A stretch of DNA of 64,000 nt from Oscillospiraceae bacterium NTUH-002-81 (GTDB lineage Bacteria > Bacillota > Clostridia > Lachnospirales > Lachnospiraceae). This document shows, one piece after another, positions 26,129 to 35,585 of the stretch (position 1 is the stretch's first letter; the number at the start of each line of letters is the position of its first letter). The notes beneath the pieces were generated by a model that was given only the letters and a program-made list of their open reading frames with translations, searched no databases and was not told where the DNA came from. A program made the translations under genes and the position numbers. The stretch spans positions 2,596,001-2,660,000 of the forward strand of contig CP136052.1 in NCBI GenBank assembly GCA_032620915.1. The letters run 5' to 3'.

Positions 26129-28243
26129 ATGGCAGAAAAACATGGAAGTCTTTCCATTAACAGTGAAAATATTTTCCCGATCATCAAGAAGTGGCTCTAT
26201 TCGGATCACGATATCTTCTTCCGTGAGCTCATTTCCAACGGCTGCGACGCCATCACCAAGCTGAAGAAGCTGGAGATGATGGGCGAGTACCAGTTCCCGG
26301 ACAAATACAAACCGGAAATACACGTCATTGTTGACCCTGAGAAGAAGACGCTGACTTTCTGCGACAACGGCCTTGGTATGACCGCTGACGAGGTGGAGGA
26401 GTATATCAACCAGATCGCTTTCTCCGGCGCCACCGATTTCCTGGCAAAATACAAGGACAAGACCAACGAGGATCAGATCATCGGCCACTTCGGCCTGGGC
26501 TTTTACTCCGCTTTCATGGTTGCGGATGAGGTACACATCGACACCCTTTCCTATCAGCCGGGTGCGACACCGGTACACTGGGAATGTGACGGCGGCACCG
26601 AATTTTCCATGACCGAGGGCACCAAGGACAGCGTCGGCACCACCATCACCCTGTTCCTGAACGAGGACAGCGTGGAGTTTTCCAACGAATACCGGGCTAG
26701 AGAAGTCATCACCAAGTACTGCTCCTTCATGCCGGTAGAGATTTTCCTGGAAAAAGCAGGCGCCGAGCAGGAATATGAGACCATCGACGCCGCCGACATC
26801 AAAGAGGACGACGTGGTGGTAGAGCGCTTCACCGAGGAAGCCAAGACCGAGGAGAAAGAAAATGAGGACGGCACCAAGGAAGTCATCGAGATTTCCCCTG
26901 CCAAAGAGAAGGCAAAGATCAACAAGCGTCCGGTTTCCTTAAGCGTCACCACGCCGTTGTGGACGAAGCATCCCAACGAATGCACCGATGAGGAATACAA
27001 GCAGTTTTACCGGGATGTTTTCCATGATTACAAGGAGCCCCTGTTCTGGATCCATCTGAACATGGACTATCCGTTCAACCTGAAAGGTATCCTCTACTTC
27101 CCGAAGATCAACACGGAGTACGATTCCATCGAGGGCACCATCAAGCTGTACAACAACCAGGTATTTATCGCCGATAATATTAAGGAAGTCATTCCGGAAT
27201 TCCTGATGCTCTTAAAGGGCGTCATCGACTGCCCGGATCTGCCGCTGAACGTATCCAGAAGTGCGCTGCAGAATGACGGCTTTGTGAAGAAGATTTCCGA
27301 TTATATCACGAAAAAAGTTGCTGACAAGCTCAGCGGCATGTGCAAGACTGACCGTGAGAATTATGAGAAATACTGGGACGACATCAGCCCCTTCATCAAA
27401 TTTGGCTGCATCAAGGATGCCAAGTTCTGTGAGAAGATTTCCGATTACGTGCTGTTCAAGGATCTGGACGGCAAGTATCTGACGCTGAAGGACTGCATCG
27501 AGAAAGCCGAGGCTGCCAAGGCACCCGCCGAAGGAACCGAAGAAGCCGCTTCTGAGAACTCCGGGGAGACCAAGGCCGAGGAGGCTTCCCAGACAGAGAA
27601 CGCTTCTGACGCAGAAAAGAAAGACGCCGGGGACAAAGAGCCGGAGAAGACAACAATCTACTATGTCACCGACGAGATCCAGCAGAGCCAGTATATCAAC
27701 ATGTTCCGGGAGAATGGCATGGATGCTGTGATCCTGAAACACAACATCGACAGCCCGTTCATCACCCATCTGGAAAGCCAGAATGAAAATGTCCGCTTCC
27801 AGAGAATTGATGCGGATGTCACCGACAGCCTGCAGGATGAATCCCAGGCAGATGCCGAGAGCTACAAGGATACGCTGACCGAAGTGTTCCGCAAGGCCGT
27901 TGGCAATGACAAACTGGAAGTCCGCACCATGTCCCTCAAGGATGAGAAGACCGCTTCCATGATGGTTCTGTCCGAGGAGAGCCGCCGGATGCAGGAAATG
28001 ATGCGCATGTACGGCATGACCGGCATGGACGCTTCCATGTTCGGCAGCCAGGCAGCCCTTGTCCTGAATGTGAAACATCCGCTGGTAAAATACATCTTCG
28101 AGCACAAGGATTCCGAGAAGGTTCCCATGTTCTGCGAGCAGCTGTATGATCTGGCAATGCTGGCCCACAAACCGCTGAGCCCGGAGGAAATGACCAAGTT
28201 CATCAGCAGAAGCAACGAGATCATGATGGAATTAACAAAATAA
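26129..28243 (+). CDS. htpG: Hsp90-family chaperone HtpG
   Basis: 704 residues from MAEKHGSLSINSENIFP, preceded by GGAG at suitable spacing; an ATG 15 bases earlier overlaps that site. The ATPase domain has the Bergerat motifs FFRELISNGCDAITKLK, FCDNGLGMTADEVEEY and HFGLGFYSAFMV. The middle domain includes FPKINTEYDS and LNVSRSALQNDG. Between middle and dimerisation domains is an acidic Ala/Glu-rich linker of about 50 residues (near residues 463-510), making the protein longer than the usual 620-640. CIRCE control implies heat induction through HrcA. Confidence 0.95.
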   Translation: MAEKHGSLSINSENIFPIIKKWLYSDHDIFFRELISNGCDAITKLKKLEMMGEYQFPDKYKPEIHVIVDPEKKTLTFCDNGLGMTADEVEEYINQIAFSGATDFLAKYKDKTNEDQIIGHFGLGFYSAFMVADEVHIDTLSYQPGATPVHWECDGGTEFSMTEGTKDSVGTTITLFLNEDSVEFSNEYRAREVITKYCSFMPVEIFLEKAGAEQEYETIDAADIKEDDVVVERFTEEAKTEEKENEDGTKEVIEISPAKEKAKINKRPVSLSVTTPLWTKHPNECTDEEYKQFYRDVFHDYKEPLFWIHLNMDYPFNLKGILYFPKINTEYDSIEGTIKLYNNQVFIADNIKEVIPEFLMLLKGVIDCPDLPLNVSRSALQNDGFVKKISDYITKKVADKLSGMCKTDRENYEKYWDDISPFIKFGCIKDAKFCEKISDYVLFKDLDGKYLTLKDCIEKAEAAKAPAEGTEEAASENSGETKAEEASQTENASDAEKKDAGDKEPEKTTIYYVTDEIQQSQYINMFRENGMDAVILKHNIDSPFITHLESQNENVRFQRIDADVTDSLQDESQADAESYKDTLTEVFRKAVGNDKLEVRTMSLKDEKTASMMVLSEESRRMQEMMRMYGMTGMDASMFGSQAALVLNVKHPLVKYIFEHKDSEKVPMFCEQLYDLAMLAHKPLSPEEMTKFISRSNEIMMELTK

Positions 28244-28256
28244 AATATACGACGTT

Positions 28257-28294
28257 AAAGGCGCCGGTTGAGGTTTTCCTCTTCCGACGCCTTT
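28257..28294. terminator. Bidirectional terminator between htpG and the alarmone synthetase gene
   Basis: AAAGGCGCCGG pairs with CCGACGCCTTT (one bulge each side), loop about 16 nt, with T-rich sequence beyond on the plus strand and A-rich sequence on the other side. Confidence 0.75.
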
Positions 28295-28307
28295 GCTGTT
28301 TTCTTTT

Positions 28308-28982
28308 TTATCTGCTCTGAATTTCTTCCCGGATCTCCTGCATTTCCATATCCGTCTGGTTGATCCGGTCTGCGATCTGGGACAGCCGGTTGACCAGATC
28401 CTCTGATCCCGGCACATCTTTCTTGTACTTCATCTGGTGCTCCAGACTTGCCCAGAAGTCCATGGCGATGGTGCGGATCTGCACCTCCACCTTCATCGGC
28501 TGCTTCCGGTCTGAGAAGAACACCGGAATCTCCACGATCATATGATAACTGCGGTATCCGTTGGGCTTGGGATTCTTGATATAATCCTTGATCTCCAGCA
28601 CAGTTACATCGTCCTGCGCCCCCAGAATCGCCGCGATCTTGTAAATATCATCGATAAAGGAACAGATGACACGTACGCCTGCCACATCGTGCAGGTTGTC
28701 CAGCACGGAATCCACAGAGATCGGATATCCCCGGCGCTGCAGCTTTTCCACGATGCTCCTGGGCTTTTTTACCCGGGACTTGATCATCTCAATGGGATTG
28801 TGGGGGCTGCACACTGCCATCTCATCGTTGAGCACATCCAGCTTCGTGCGCACCTCCCGGATGGCACAGTTGTACATCATCATCAGCTCCTGGAATTCCC
28901 GCAGCTGTCCCGCAAAATAGTCCAGATTCTCTGCGATCTCCGTATTGCTCGGTATATATTTTGTCAAATCCTGTTCATTCAT
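28308..28982 (-). CDS. Small alarmone synthetase (GTP pyrophosphokinase, RelQ/YjbM-like)
   Basis: 224 residues from MNEQDLTKYIPSN after GGAGAAGAAAC. Makes (p)ppGpp from ATP and GDP/GTP. It has only the RelA/SpoT synthetase domain: SRVKKPRSIVEKLQRRG, NLHDVAGVRVICSFIDDIY, NPKPNGYRSYHMIVEIP and VEVQIRTIAMDFWASLEHQMKYK. There is no hydrolase or regulatory domain, as in RelQ/RelP. The ending LSQIADRINQTDMEMQEIRE is a helix that may help the tetramer form. Confidence 0.92.
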   Translation of the reverse strand: MNEQDLTKYIPSNTEIAENLDYFAGQLREFQELMMMYNCAIREVRTKLDVLNDEMAVCSPHNPIEMIKSRVKKPRSIVEKLQRRGYPISVDSVLDNLHDVAGVRVICSFIDDIYKIAAILGAQDDVTVLEIKDYIKNPKPNGYRSYHMIVEIPVFFSDRKQPMKVEVQIRTIAMDFWASLEHQMKYKKDVPGSEDLVNRLSQIADRINQTDMEMQEIREEIQSR

Positions 28983-29004
28983 GTTTCTTCTCCATCTGGC
29001 CGTA

Positions 29005-30057
29005 TCATCCGCCGAACCGGCTCCGGTATACGTCATACAGCCCGGTATTTGTAATCTCTTCGCCATCCAGTGTGATGGCATCCCATTTTCTCTGGGAAAA
29101 CTGGCAGACCTGATCTCTGGCAAACGCATTATACGTCTGTTCGAACGCCTCCCAGCGCCGCTCCTCCAGGAGCTTCTGCTTATTCTGATCGGTGGCTTCC
29201 CGGTCAAAATTGTTGACACAGAGGAAAATATGGTAGCCCGTGCTGTTCTGCATGACAGTGCTCAGTTCCCCGGTATCCAGAGAAAACAGCGCCTCCTCCA
29301 GCTTCTGCTCCACGTCACCTCTTGCCACCTGATATTCTTCCTGGGCGTCATCACTGTACTGCTGGGCCATGGAATCAAAGTCTGCGCCCTGCCGCAGCTG
29401 GTCGTACGCCGACATAGCACGGTTGTAAGCATCGCCCGCGGCTGCGATCGCCTGACTTTCATCTGCAGATGCTTCTTCCCCCGCATTACCCGTCTGCCCG
29501 CTGCCTGCTGTGCTGATAAAAATATGGCGCACAGTTACCACACGGGCCTCATCATCGCTGACCTCAATGGTCTGCTCCCCGGTGAGCTCCGCATAAACCC
29601 GGTCCGCCAGCAGTGCTTTTTCAAACAGGTGCTGCACATCACTTTCCGACGCCCCGGTAAACGCCTTTTCCGTTTCTGTCAGCGTGTCCATATATTCGGC
29701 GCTGGCCGACAGAATGTTGGCCGTATCTTCCTCATTCAGCCGGATCTGGTACTTGTCCGCCATCTCATCCATGACCAGAAGCTTTCCCATCAGATCCAGG
29801 GTGCTTTCCTTCACCGATTCCTCCAGCGTCTGCCCGCCGAACTGCCGGCTCAGCATTTCTTCCCCGTACAGATTCCGGTACCGGGCCAGCTCCGTCATGA
29901 GCAGAAGCTTTGCCTCCGGCAGCGTCATGGCCGCTTTGTTCACAGAAAATAATTCATTCCGGGAAAGGCCGCCGGTAAGCACGACTTTTAAGCCGCCCTT
30001 CGTACTGCAGCCGCCAAGAGACAGCGCTGCCGCCAGCAAAACACCGCAGACGGCCAC
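29005..30057 (-). CDS. PrsA/SurA-like peptidyl-prolyl isomerase lipoprotein
   Basis: Read from a GTG at 30057, 350 residues. The lipobox LSLGGC gives a lipoprotein signal, followed by a SurA-like N-terminal helical region and a parvulin PPIase domain (VTVRHIFIST, DFDSMAQQYSDD, GELSTVMQNSTGYHIFLCVN). It folds secreted proteins outside the membrane. The better start is ATG at 30079, giving MRKKKKTVAV, but it is out of frame because plus-strand 30068-30074 is T7 where T6 is expected. The protein therefore lacks the basic start of its signal peptide as given. Confidence 0.82.
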   Translation of the reverse strand: MAVCGVLLAAALSLGGCSTKGGLKVVLTGGLSRNELFSVNKAAMTLPEAKLLLMTELARYRNLYGEEMLSRQFGGQTLEESVKESTLDLMGKLLVMDEMADKYQIRLNEEDTANILSASAEYMDTLTETEKAFTGASESDVQHLFEKALLADRVYAELTGEQTIEVSDDEARVVTVRHIFISTAGSGQTGNAGEEASADESQAIAAAGDAYNRAMSAYDQLRQGADFDSMAQQYSDDAQEEYQVARGDVEQKLEEALFSLDTGELSTVMQNSTGYHIFLCVNNFDREATDQNKQKLLEERRWEAFEQTYNAFARDQVCQFSQRKWDAITLDGEEITNTGLYDVYRSRFGG

Positions 30058-30088
30058 CGTCTTTTTCTTTTTTTCTCATATATGCTTC

Positions 30089-30352
30089 TTATCCCTCAAC
30101 AATCAGAAATCTGCCGTCCGGAATGGCAAACACTTCTGCCGCATCCAGCAGCTCTTCATCGGACATGCCGTCCACATCCGCACCGCTTTCCTCAAAATAT
30201 TCCCGCACCTCTGCCACGCTGTCCACCACAGCTGCCATGCAGTCGTCCAGAAACTCGTCCGCTTCCTCCAGCGTCTCCGCCACCGGCTCATCAAATAACT
30301 GTCCCTGCATTTTCAGAAAAATCTCCAGAATCTCCTCTTCGTACTCGTACAT
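30089..30352 (-). CDS. Small acidic protein of unknown function
   Basis: 87 residues from MYEYEEEILEIFLK, with AAGGAG upstream. It is very acidic (runs such as LEEADEFLDDC and EESGADVDGMSDEELLDA), with no membrane segment. A helix-rich N-terminus is followed by a short beta-like end PDGRFLIVEG. It sits directly upstream of the foldase gene, probably co-transcribed. No family recognised. Confidence 0.7.
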   Translation of the reverse strand: MYEYEEEILEIFLKMQGQLFDEPVAETLEEADEFLDDCMAAVVDSVAEVREYFEESGADVDGMSDEELLDAAEVFAIPDGRFLIVEG

Positions 30353-30470
30353 TGCGCTACACTCCTTTTTCGTCTGCGTTTCGTTTTCACCTGAACCTGC
30401 GCATAATCGCCTGGTACTTCCCATTTATCCGCACTGCGCGGGCAATTTTACAAATCATCCCAACCGCAGT

Positions 30471-31127
30471 CTATCTCAGCTGTTTTAAAATATCCGCAGG
30501 CACCTCTGCCAGCACCTTCGCACCGTTGTCAAGCAGCTCCTGCCGGTCACGGAAGCCCCATAATACACCGATGGGGAACATGCCTGCCGCCACTGCCGTC
30601 TGCATGTCCGTGTTCGTATCACCGCAGTACAGGCACTCCTCCGGCTTCACATCAAATACCCGGGCGATCTCCAACGCCCCGTCCGGGCACGGTTTTCTGC
30701 GGATCTTCTCGGTCTGGCCCTGCACATAGTCAAACAGTTCCGTGCCGAACAGATCCCGGATCACATCATGGGTTCTGGCATCCGGCTTGTTGGACAGTAC
30801 CGCTATCTTCAAGCCTTGCTGCTTCAACGCTTCCAGCACCTCCGGAATGCCGTCGTAGGGGTGCACCTGATACATGCATTCCTTTTCAAAAATCGCTGCA
30901 TAGACCGGCATGATCTCCTCCAGTCTGGAACAGGCGGTATCCCCGCAGGCGGCAAGTGCCCGCTTCATCAGCTCCTGCGCCCCGTCTCCCGCATAATAAC
31001 GGTAATTATCCAGCGGCAATGCCGGAAATCCCAGCTGCTCCAGTGCCATGTTGGCACTGTGGGCAATGGAAGCCAGCGTATCCGCCAGTGTTCCATCCAG
31101 GTCAAAAATCGCTGCTTTGTAAGTCAT
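30471..31127 (-). CDS. HAD hydrolase, phosphoglycolate phosphatase-like
   Basis: 218 residues. HAD motif I FDLDGTLADT, motif II LSNK with VLSNKPDARTHDVI, and motif IV LYCGDTNTDMQTAVAAGMFPIGVLWG. The C1 cap domain (residues 15-80) and length match Gph/PpaX-type phosphatases. The substrate is likely phosphoglycolate or a similar small phosphate, but not certain. It is next to maf. Confidence 0.88.
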   Translation of the reverse strand: MTYKAAIFDLDGTLADTLASIAHSANMALEQLGFPALPLDNYRYYAGDGAQELMKRALAACGDTACSRLEEIMPVYAAIFEKECMYQVHPYDGIPEVLEALKQQGLKIAVLSNKPDARTHDVIRDLFGTELFDYVQGQTEKIRRKPCPDGALEIARVFDVKPEECLYCGDTNTDMQTAVAAGMFPIGVLWGFRDRQELLDNGAKVLAEVPADILKQLR

Positions 31128-31172
31128 CTGTCTTCGCTCCTTTTTTGTATGTCCTGCGGCTGCTGCCTGCCA

Positions 31173-31763
31173 TCATCTGGCATCTTCGGTCAGTCCCAGC
31201 CGCTTCATCTCCTGATAAAGTCTTCCCAGTGGCAGCCCCACCACGTTCAGGTAGTCTCCGTTTATTTTCTCAATGTATTTGCCAAACCGTCCCTGGATGC
31301 CGTAGGCCCCGGCCTTGTCAAAGGGTTCCCCGGTGTCCATATAGGCTTCGATCTCCGCGTCCGTCATCGGATAGACAAACACGTCTGTCCGCTGCACGAA
31401 ACTGTGCACAGTGTACACGCCCTGCCGCACCGCATCCAGCGCCACGCCGGTATACACCTGGTGAGATCTACCCTGCAGCGCATGCAGCATACGGCTGGCA
31501 TCCGCCCGGTCTGCCGGTTTTCCCATGATCTCGCCGTCCAGCACCACAATGGTATCTGCACCCAGCACAAGGCAGTCTTCCTTCTGTGATCCAGCCACCT
31601 CCCGGGCTTTGGCTTTCGCCAGATTTTCCACAATCTCCACCGGATCTGCGCCGACACGCACTTCTTCTCCCCGGGCCGGGCAAACGGCAAAGGCAAAACC
31701 CGCCATATCCAAAATCTCCCGCCGTCTCGGAGAGGCCGACGCCAGTATGAGTTTCGTCATCAT
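31173..31763 (-). CDS. maf: Maf family nucleotide pyrophosphatase
   Basis: 196 residues. Hydrolyses non-canonical or modified nucleoside triphosphates and is linked to septum control. N-terminal LILASASPRRREIL, LVLGADTIVVLDGEIMGKP and the C-terminal GAYGIQGRFGKYIEKINGDYLNVVGLPLGRL are the family signature. Two adjacent ATG codons follow GGGAGGAACAA and either could start. It belongs with the HAD gene. Confidence 0.93.
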   Translation of the reverse strand: MMTKLILASASPRRREILDMAGFAFAVCPARGEEVRVGADPVEIVENLAKAKAREVAGSQKEDCLVLGADTIVVLDGEIMGKPADRADASRMLHALQGRSHQVYTGVALDAVRQGVYTVHSFVQRTDVFVYPMTDAEIEAYMDTGEPFDKAGAYGIQGRFGKYIEKINGDYLNVVGLPLGRLYQEMKRLGLTEDAR

Positions 31764-31874
31764 TTGTTCCTCCCATTCTAATCGCTATTATACATGAATT
31801 CTCCCGGATTGCAAAGACATTCTCTGCTCCTGTGCCTGAATGCCGCCACTGTCCGCACATCCGGCCGTTTCGTC

Positions 31875-32252
31875 TCACGCCACCATCCCGCCCAGCATGC
31901 CGCTGGCCACGCACAGCACCAGCGACGTAAACACATCCCCGGTCACCTGGGCACTGCTCTGTTTCATACAGAAGGACACGCCAAACAGCACCGCATAATA
32001 CAGCAGGCCGATGATCATCCCCCACATAAATTTCCGCGTTTTCTGCAGCTTTCCCATAAGGAAACCGCCCAGAAAACAGGACAGCACATAGGCCGCAATG
32101 ATGCCGCCGTCCACCACCGGTTCTGACAGCTCCAGCTTATATAAAAGCCCCGCCAGCACCAGCAGAATGACCATCGTCACCAGGTAGGCCGCGATGAGCA
32201 CTTTTACCACAGAAAAGATCGGGAACCGCCTCTGCCCCTGCCTCATTTCCAT
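31875..32252 (-). CDS. TIGR04086 family membrane protein
   Basis: 125 residues from MEMRQGQRRFPIFSVVK, four hydrophobic segments (VLIAAYLVTMVILLVLAGLL, GGIIAAYVLSCFLGGFLMG, MWGMIIGLLYYAVLFGVSF, FTSLVLCVASGMLGGM). The conserved basic LQKTRKFMWGMIIGLLYY loop and length match TIGR04086. The function is unknown. Its ribosome site (GGGAGGG) lies in one arm of a perfect hairpin, and a structured repeat lies just beyond, so expression may be controlled at the leader. Confidence 0.8.
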   Translation of the reverse strand: MEMRQGQRRFPIFSVVKVLIAAYLVTMVILLVLAGLLYKLELSEPVVDGGIIAAYVLSCFLGGFLMGKLQKTRKFMWGMIIGLLYYAVLFGVSFCMKQSSAQVTGDVFTSLVLCVASGMLGGMVA

Positions 32253-32256
32253 AAAA

Positions 32257-32292
32257 ACATCCCTCCCATACAAAAATATATGGGAGGGATGT
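32257..32292 (-). promoter_or_regulatory. Hairpin covering the ribosome site of the TIGR04086 gene
   Basis: ACATCCCTCCCATA (32257-32270) and TATGGGAGGGATGT (32279-32292) form a perfect 14-bp stem with an 8-base loop. On the minus-strand transcript the 3' arm contains the GGGAGGG ribosome site and is followed by TTTTT and then ATG, so it can act as terminator or translational lock. Confidence 0.75.
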
Positions 32293-32308
32293 TACAGGTA
32301 TTCCTATT

Positions 32309-32477
32309 TAGATTACAATAAATTGTTCCGTGCTTCGCACTCTCACAATTTATCTGCCATTCGCATATCAGAAAGCTCACGCTTCCCTTCTATGCTCATG
32401 TCCGGGCATGTTCCAAGGTCTATCACCTGCCCATGTGCAAGCACAGGCAGGTTCAGACTTTGGAACATTGTAATCTA
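32309..32477 (-). repeat. Structured repeat, subfamily 2, copy 1
   Basis: Closed by perfect 11-bp inverted ends TAGATTACAAT (32309-32319) and ATTGTAATCTA (32467-32477). In minus-strand sense it has a hairpin with CCTGCC/GGCAGG arms capped by TGTGCTTGCACA, a GTTCC/GGAAC helix, the words ATGAGCATA and GATATGCGAATGG, and a last hairpin AATTGT...GTGC GAA GCAC...ACAATT. It overlaps the cinA stop codon and lies 57 bp upstream of the TIGR04086 start. Sister copies are at 60388 and 63591. Confidence 0.85.
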
Positions 32478-33723
32478 CAATTTTATATTTTCCAGCAGGC
32501 AGTCCCGCAGCAGCACCAGCGCCGCTGCCACAGACGACTCTCGCACCTTTCTTCTGCCGCCGCTGAACTGGCATTTCTTCACCGTCACCTTGCCCTTGAA
32601 ATTGCAGGCAATATACACCAGACCCACCGGTTTTTCCTCGGAGCCGCCGTCAGGCCCTGCGATACCGGTAACAGAAACCGCAATGTCGGAACCGGTCATC
32701 ATCATGGCACCCTTGGCCATCTCCTTGGCTGTCTTCTCACTGACTGCGCCGTTTACCGACAGGGTATCCTTCTTGACCCCCACCAGCTTGCGCTTTGCCT
32801 TGTTGGAGTAGGTCACATAGCCCTGCTTGAACACATCGGAGACACCTGGCACGTTCACCAGCCGTCCTGCCAGCAGGCCGCCGGTGCAGGATTCCACGGT
32901 GGTGATGGACAGATTCTGCTCCTTTAACAGAGCCACAACCACGTCCTCCAGCTCCACATTTTCATCGGTGCTGTAAATCTTGTTGCAGAAACGACATTTC
33001 AGCTCCCGCACCACGGGTTTTAACAGCTTCTTGGCCTCCGCCTCTGTCTCCGCCTTGGCAGTCACGCGGATATGCACCTCGCCGGTCTTGGCATAGGTGG
33101 CGATGGTCGGATTCGTATACTGGTGGATGAGATCCTTCACATCGTTTTCCACAGAGCTCTCGCCCACGCCGCAGATCTTCAGCATCTTCGACACGATCAC
33201 ATCCGGCTCTTTTTCCCGCAGATAGGGAAAAACATAGGTTTCAAACATGGGGATCATCTCAATGGGCGGGCCCGGCAGCAGGGATCAGGGTTGCCTTCTC
33301 ATCCTCCACGATGATGCCCGGCGCAGAGCCGTTGGCATTGTCCAGCACGATACAGTCCTCAATGACTTGGGCCTGCTTCCAGTTGTTCTCTGTGGGCTCC
33401 TTGCCGATGCGGCGGAAAAACTCAGCGATCCGCTCCCGGCTGTGGACGTCCTCCACCAGCTTTCTGCCCAGCACCTCTGCCACGGTCTCCTTGGTCAGGT
33501 CGTCCTCTGTGGGTCCCAGGCCGCCGCCCAGGAACACGATGTCTGAACGGTCCATGGCCTGGCGGATTGTATCTGCCAGCCGTCCCGCATTATCGCCGAC
33601 CACACTCTGGTAGTAAACCGACAGACCGAGCATGGCGCACTGCTCTGCCAGATAAGCCGCATTGGTATTGACAATGTTGCCAAGCAACAGTTCCGTTCCC
33701 ACTGAAATAATTTCCGCTGTCAT
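32475..33723 (-). pseudogene. cinA: CinA (competence/damage-inducible nicotinamide-nucleotide amidase), frameshifted
   Basis: Start MTAEIISVGTELLLGN at 33723 after GGGGGAAAATAAC. The N-terminal MoCF/COG1058 domain includes FLGGGLGPTEDDLTKETVAE and ends abruptly as EDEKATLIPAAGPAH. The C-terminal PncC amidase domain (TTVESCTGGLLAGRL, VSVTGIAGPDGGSEEKPVGLVYIA) is in the next frame, from MIPMFETYV. Dropping one base from GGG at 33281-33283 restores TLILLPGPPIEMIPMF, the expected linker. A sequencing indel or a recent mutation; with one base removed the gene would be complete (about 415 residues). It follows pgsA with a one-base gap. Confidence 0.88.
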
Positions 33724-33724
33724 G

Positions 33725-34267
33725 TTATTTTCCCCCATCCTTTAAGACGTCTTTGTTTTTCATCAGGTAATCCACCAGTGACACCACGGTAAGGATCAGC
33801 GCCACGTAGATGAGAATCTGCTCCAGCAGCACAAAGCTGCCGCCCAGATCCAGAATGAGCACAATGATCATGAGCATCTGGAAAACGGTCTTGAACTTGC
33901 CCCAGTAGCTGGCCGCAATGACCACACCGTTGTCTGATGCGATGAGCCGGAACCCACTGATGATAAATTCCCGGCTGATGATGATGATGACGATCCAGGA
34001 AGCCAGACGTCCCTTGTCCACCAGACAGATCATGGCCGAGCACACCAGCAGCTTATCCGCCAGCGGATCCATAAATTTCCCAAAATTGGTCACCAGGTTG
34101 TACTTTCTGGCGATCTTGCCATCCAGCATATCTGTCAGGCTGGCCGCAATGAAGATTGCCAGCGCGATATATTTTCCATAACTGCCGCCCAGATCCGTCA
34201 GCATAAACACCACGAAAAACGGGATCATAAACACTCTGAGCAGCGTCAGCTTATTCGGTAAATTCAT
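33725..34267 (-). CDS. pgsA: CDP-diacylglycerol-glycerol-3-phosphate 3-phosphatidyltransferase
   Basis: 180 residues. Makes phosphatidylglycerophosphate, the first step to phosphatidylglycerol. The CDP-alcohol phosphotransferase motif is visible as TDMLDGKIARKYNLVTNFGK then FMDPLADK, with several membrane segments (YIALAIFIAASL, ASWIVIIIISREFIISGF, VFQMLMIIVLILDLGGSFVLL). The first codons overlap the end of rimO by 17 bp, so rimO-pgsA-cinA is one unit. Confidence 0.95.
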   Translation of the reverse strand: MNLPNKLTLLRVFMIPFFVVFMLTDLGGSYGKYIALAIFIAASLTDMLDGKIARKYNLVTNFGKFMDPLADKLLVCSAMICLVDKGRLASWIVIIIISREFIISGFRLIASDNGVVIAASYWGKFKTVFQMLMIIVLILDLGGSFVLLEQILIYVALILTVVSLVDYLMKNKDVLKDGGK

Positions 34268-35585
34268 CTGCCATCTCTCCTATCAAATCATATTCCATCG
34301 CTCCGGTCACCCGGGCGCGTACAAAATCACCGGTCATCAGTGTCTCCGCCGTCTGCAGGAACAGGTAGCCGTCCACATTTGGCGCATCTTTGTAGGTACG
34401 GGTCACGTAGGCATTCTCGTCTGCCACGCTGCCCTCCACCATGCACAGAAGTTCCCGGCCGATCATTTCTTCGGCCTTATCCATGGAAATCTCCTGCTGC
34501 AGCTCCATCAGTTCATCCCGCCACAGCTCCTTCTGTTCTTCCTCGATCTGGTTGTCCATGACAGCCGCCGGGGTGTCCTCCTCCGGGGAATAGGTAAATA
34601 CCCCCAGCCGGTCGAACTCGCACGTATCGATGAACTCCATGAGCTCCTCATGCTCCCCCTGGGTCTCTCCCGGGAAACCGGCGATCAGCGTTGTCCGCAG
34701 GCAGATATCCGGGATCTCCTCCCGCAGGTGATCCACCACCGCCAGCAGCTGGGCTTTCGTCGTCTTTCTGCCCATCCGCCGCAAAATATCATCGGACGCG
34801 TGCTGGATCGGCAGATCCAGATAATGGCAGATCTTTTCCTCTTCCTTCATCACCTGAATGAGCTCCTCATAAATCTCCTCGGGATAACAGTACTGGATCC
34901 GGATCCAGTAAATGCCGTCAATGCGGCACAGCTCCCGCAGCAGCTCATGCAGCCGTTTCCGGCCATACAGATCCACGCCGTACAGCGTCGTCTCCTGGGC
35001 CACCAGAATGAGCTCCTTCACCCCCTGCTCTGCCAGCTCTCTCGCCTGGTCGATCAGTTCCTCCATGGGTACGCTGCGGTAAGCCCCCCGCACCTTGGGG
35101 ATAATGCAGTAGGTACAGTGCTTGTCGCACCCTTCCGCGATTTTCAGATACGCATAATGGCCGCCGGTGGTGAGCATCCGCTTGCCCGTATGCACCGGCA
35201 CATCCAGCGGATCCATGATCATGGGATGCTGCCCGCCCAGCGCTTCCTCAATGGCTTCAGCGATATTTTCATAGGAAGCGGTTCCCAGCACCGCATCCAC
35301 CTCTTCGATCTCCTGGGTGATCTCCTCCTTGTACCGCTGGGCAAGACATCCTGCCACGATCAGCGCCTTGCACGGGCCGGTTTTCCGGTACTCCGCCATC
35401 TGGAGAATGGTGTTGATGCTTTCCTCCTTGGCATCATTGATAAAGCAGCACGTGTTGACGACGATCACATCCGCTTCCGTCTCATCGTCCGTGAAAGTGT
35501 AACCGCGGCCGCCGAGAATCCCCAGCATCGTCTCGGAATCCACCAGATTCTTGTCACATCCCAGGGAAACAAACAATATTTTCAT
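34251..35585 (-). CDS. rimO: Ribosomal protein S12 methylthiotransferase RimO
   Basis: 444 residues. Radical-SAM enzyme adding a methylthio group to an aspartate of ribosomal protein S12. UPF0004 domain MKILFVSLGCDKNLVDSE with further cysteines in NTCCFIND and VAGCLAQRY; radical SAM cluster CDKHCTYCIIPKVRGAYRS; C-terminal TRAM domain. Both cluster-binding triads are intact. An in-frame G6 run (cgg ggg gct) in VRGAY is read correctly, unlike several homopolymers elsewhere. Confidence 0.95.
   Translation of the reverse strand: MKILFVSLGCDKNLVDSETMLGILGGRGYTFTDDETEADVIVVNTCCFINDAKEESINTILQMAEYRKTGPCKALIVAGCLAQRYKEEITQEIEEVDAVLGTASYENIAEAIEEALGGQHPMIMDPLDVPVHTGKRMLTTGGHYAYLKIAEGCDKHCTYCIIPKVRGAYRSVPMEELIDQARELAEQGVKELILVAQETTLYGVDLYGRKRLHELLRELCRIDGIYWIRIQYCYPEEIYEELIQVMKEEEKICHYLDLPIQHASDDILRRMGRKTTKAQLLAVVDHLREEIPDICLRTTLIAGFPGETQGEHEELMEFIDTCEFDRLGVFTYSPEEDTPAAVMDNQIEEEQKELWRDELMELQQEISMDKAEEMIGRELLCMVEGSVADENAYVTRTYKDAPNVDGYLFLQTAETLMTGDFVRARVTGAMEYDLIGEMADEFTE

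Noticed and set aside
27212..28168. 318-codon minus-strand frame inside htpG
   Set aside because: Antisense of the HtpG C-terminal half without a ribosome site.
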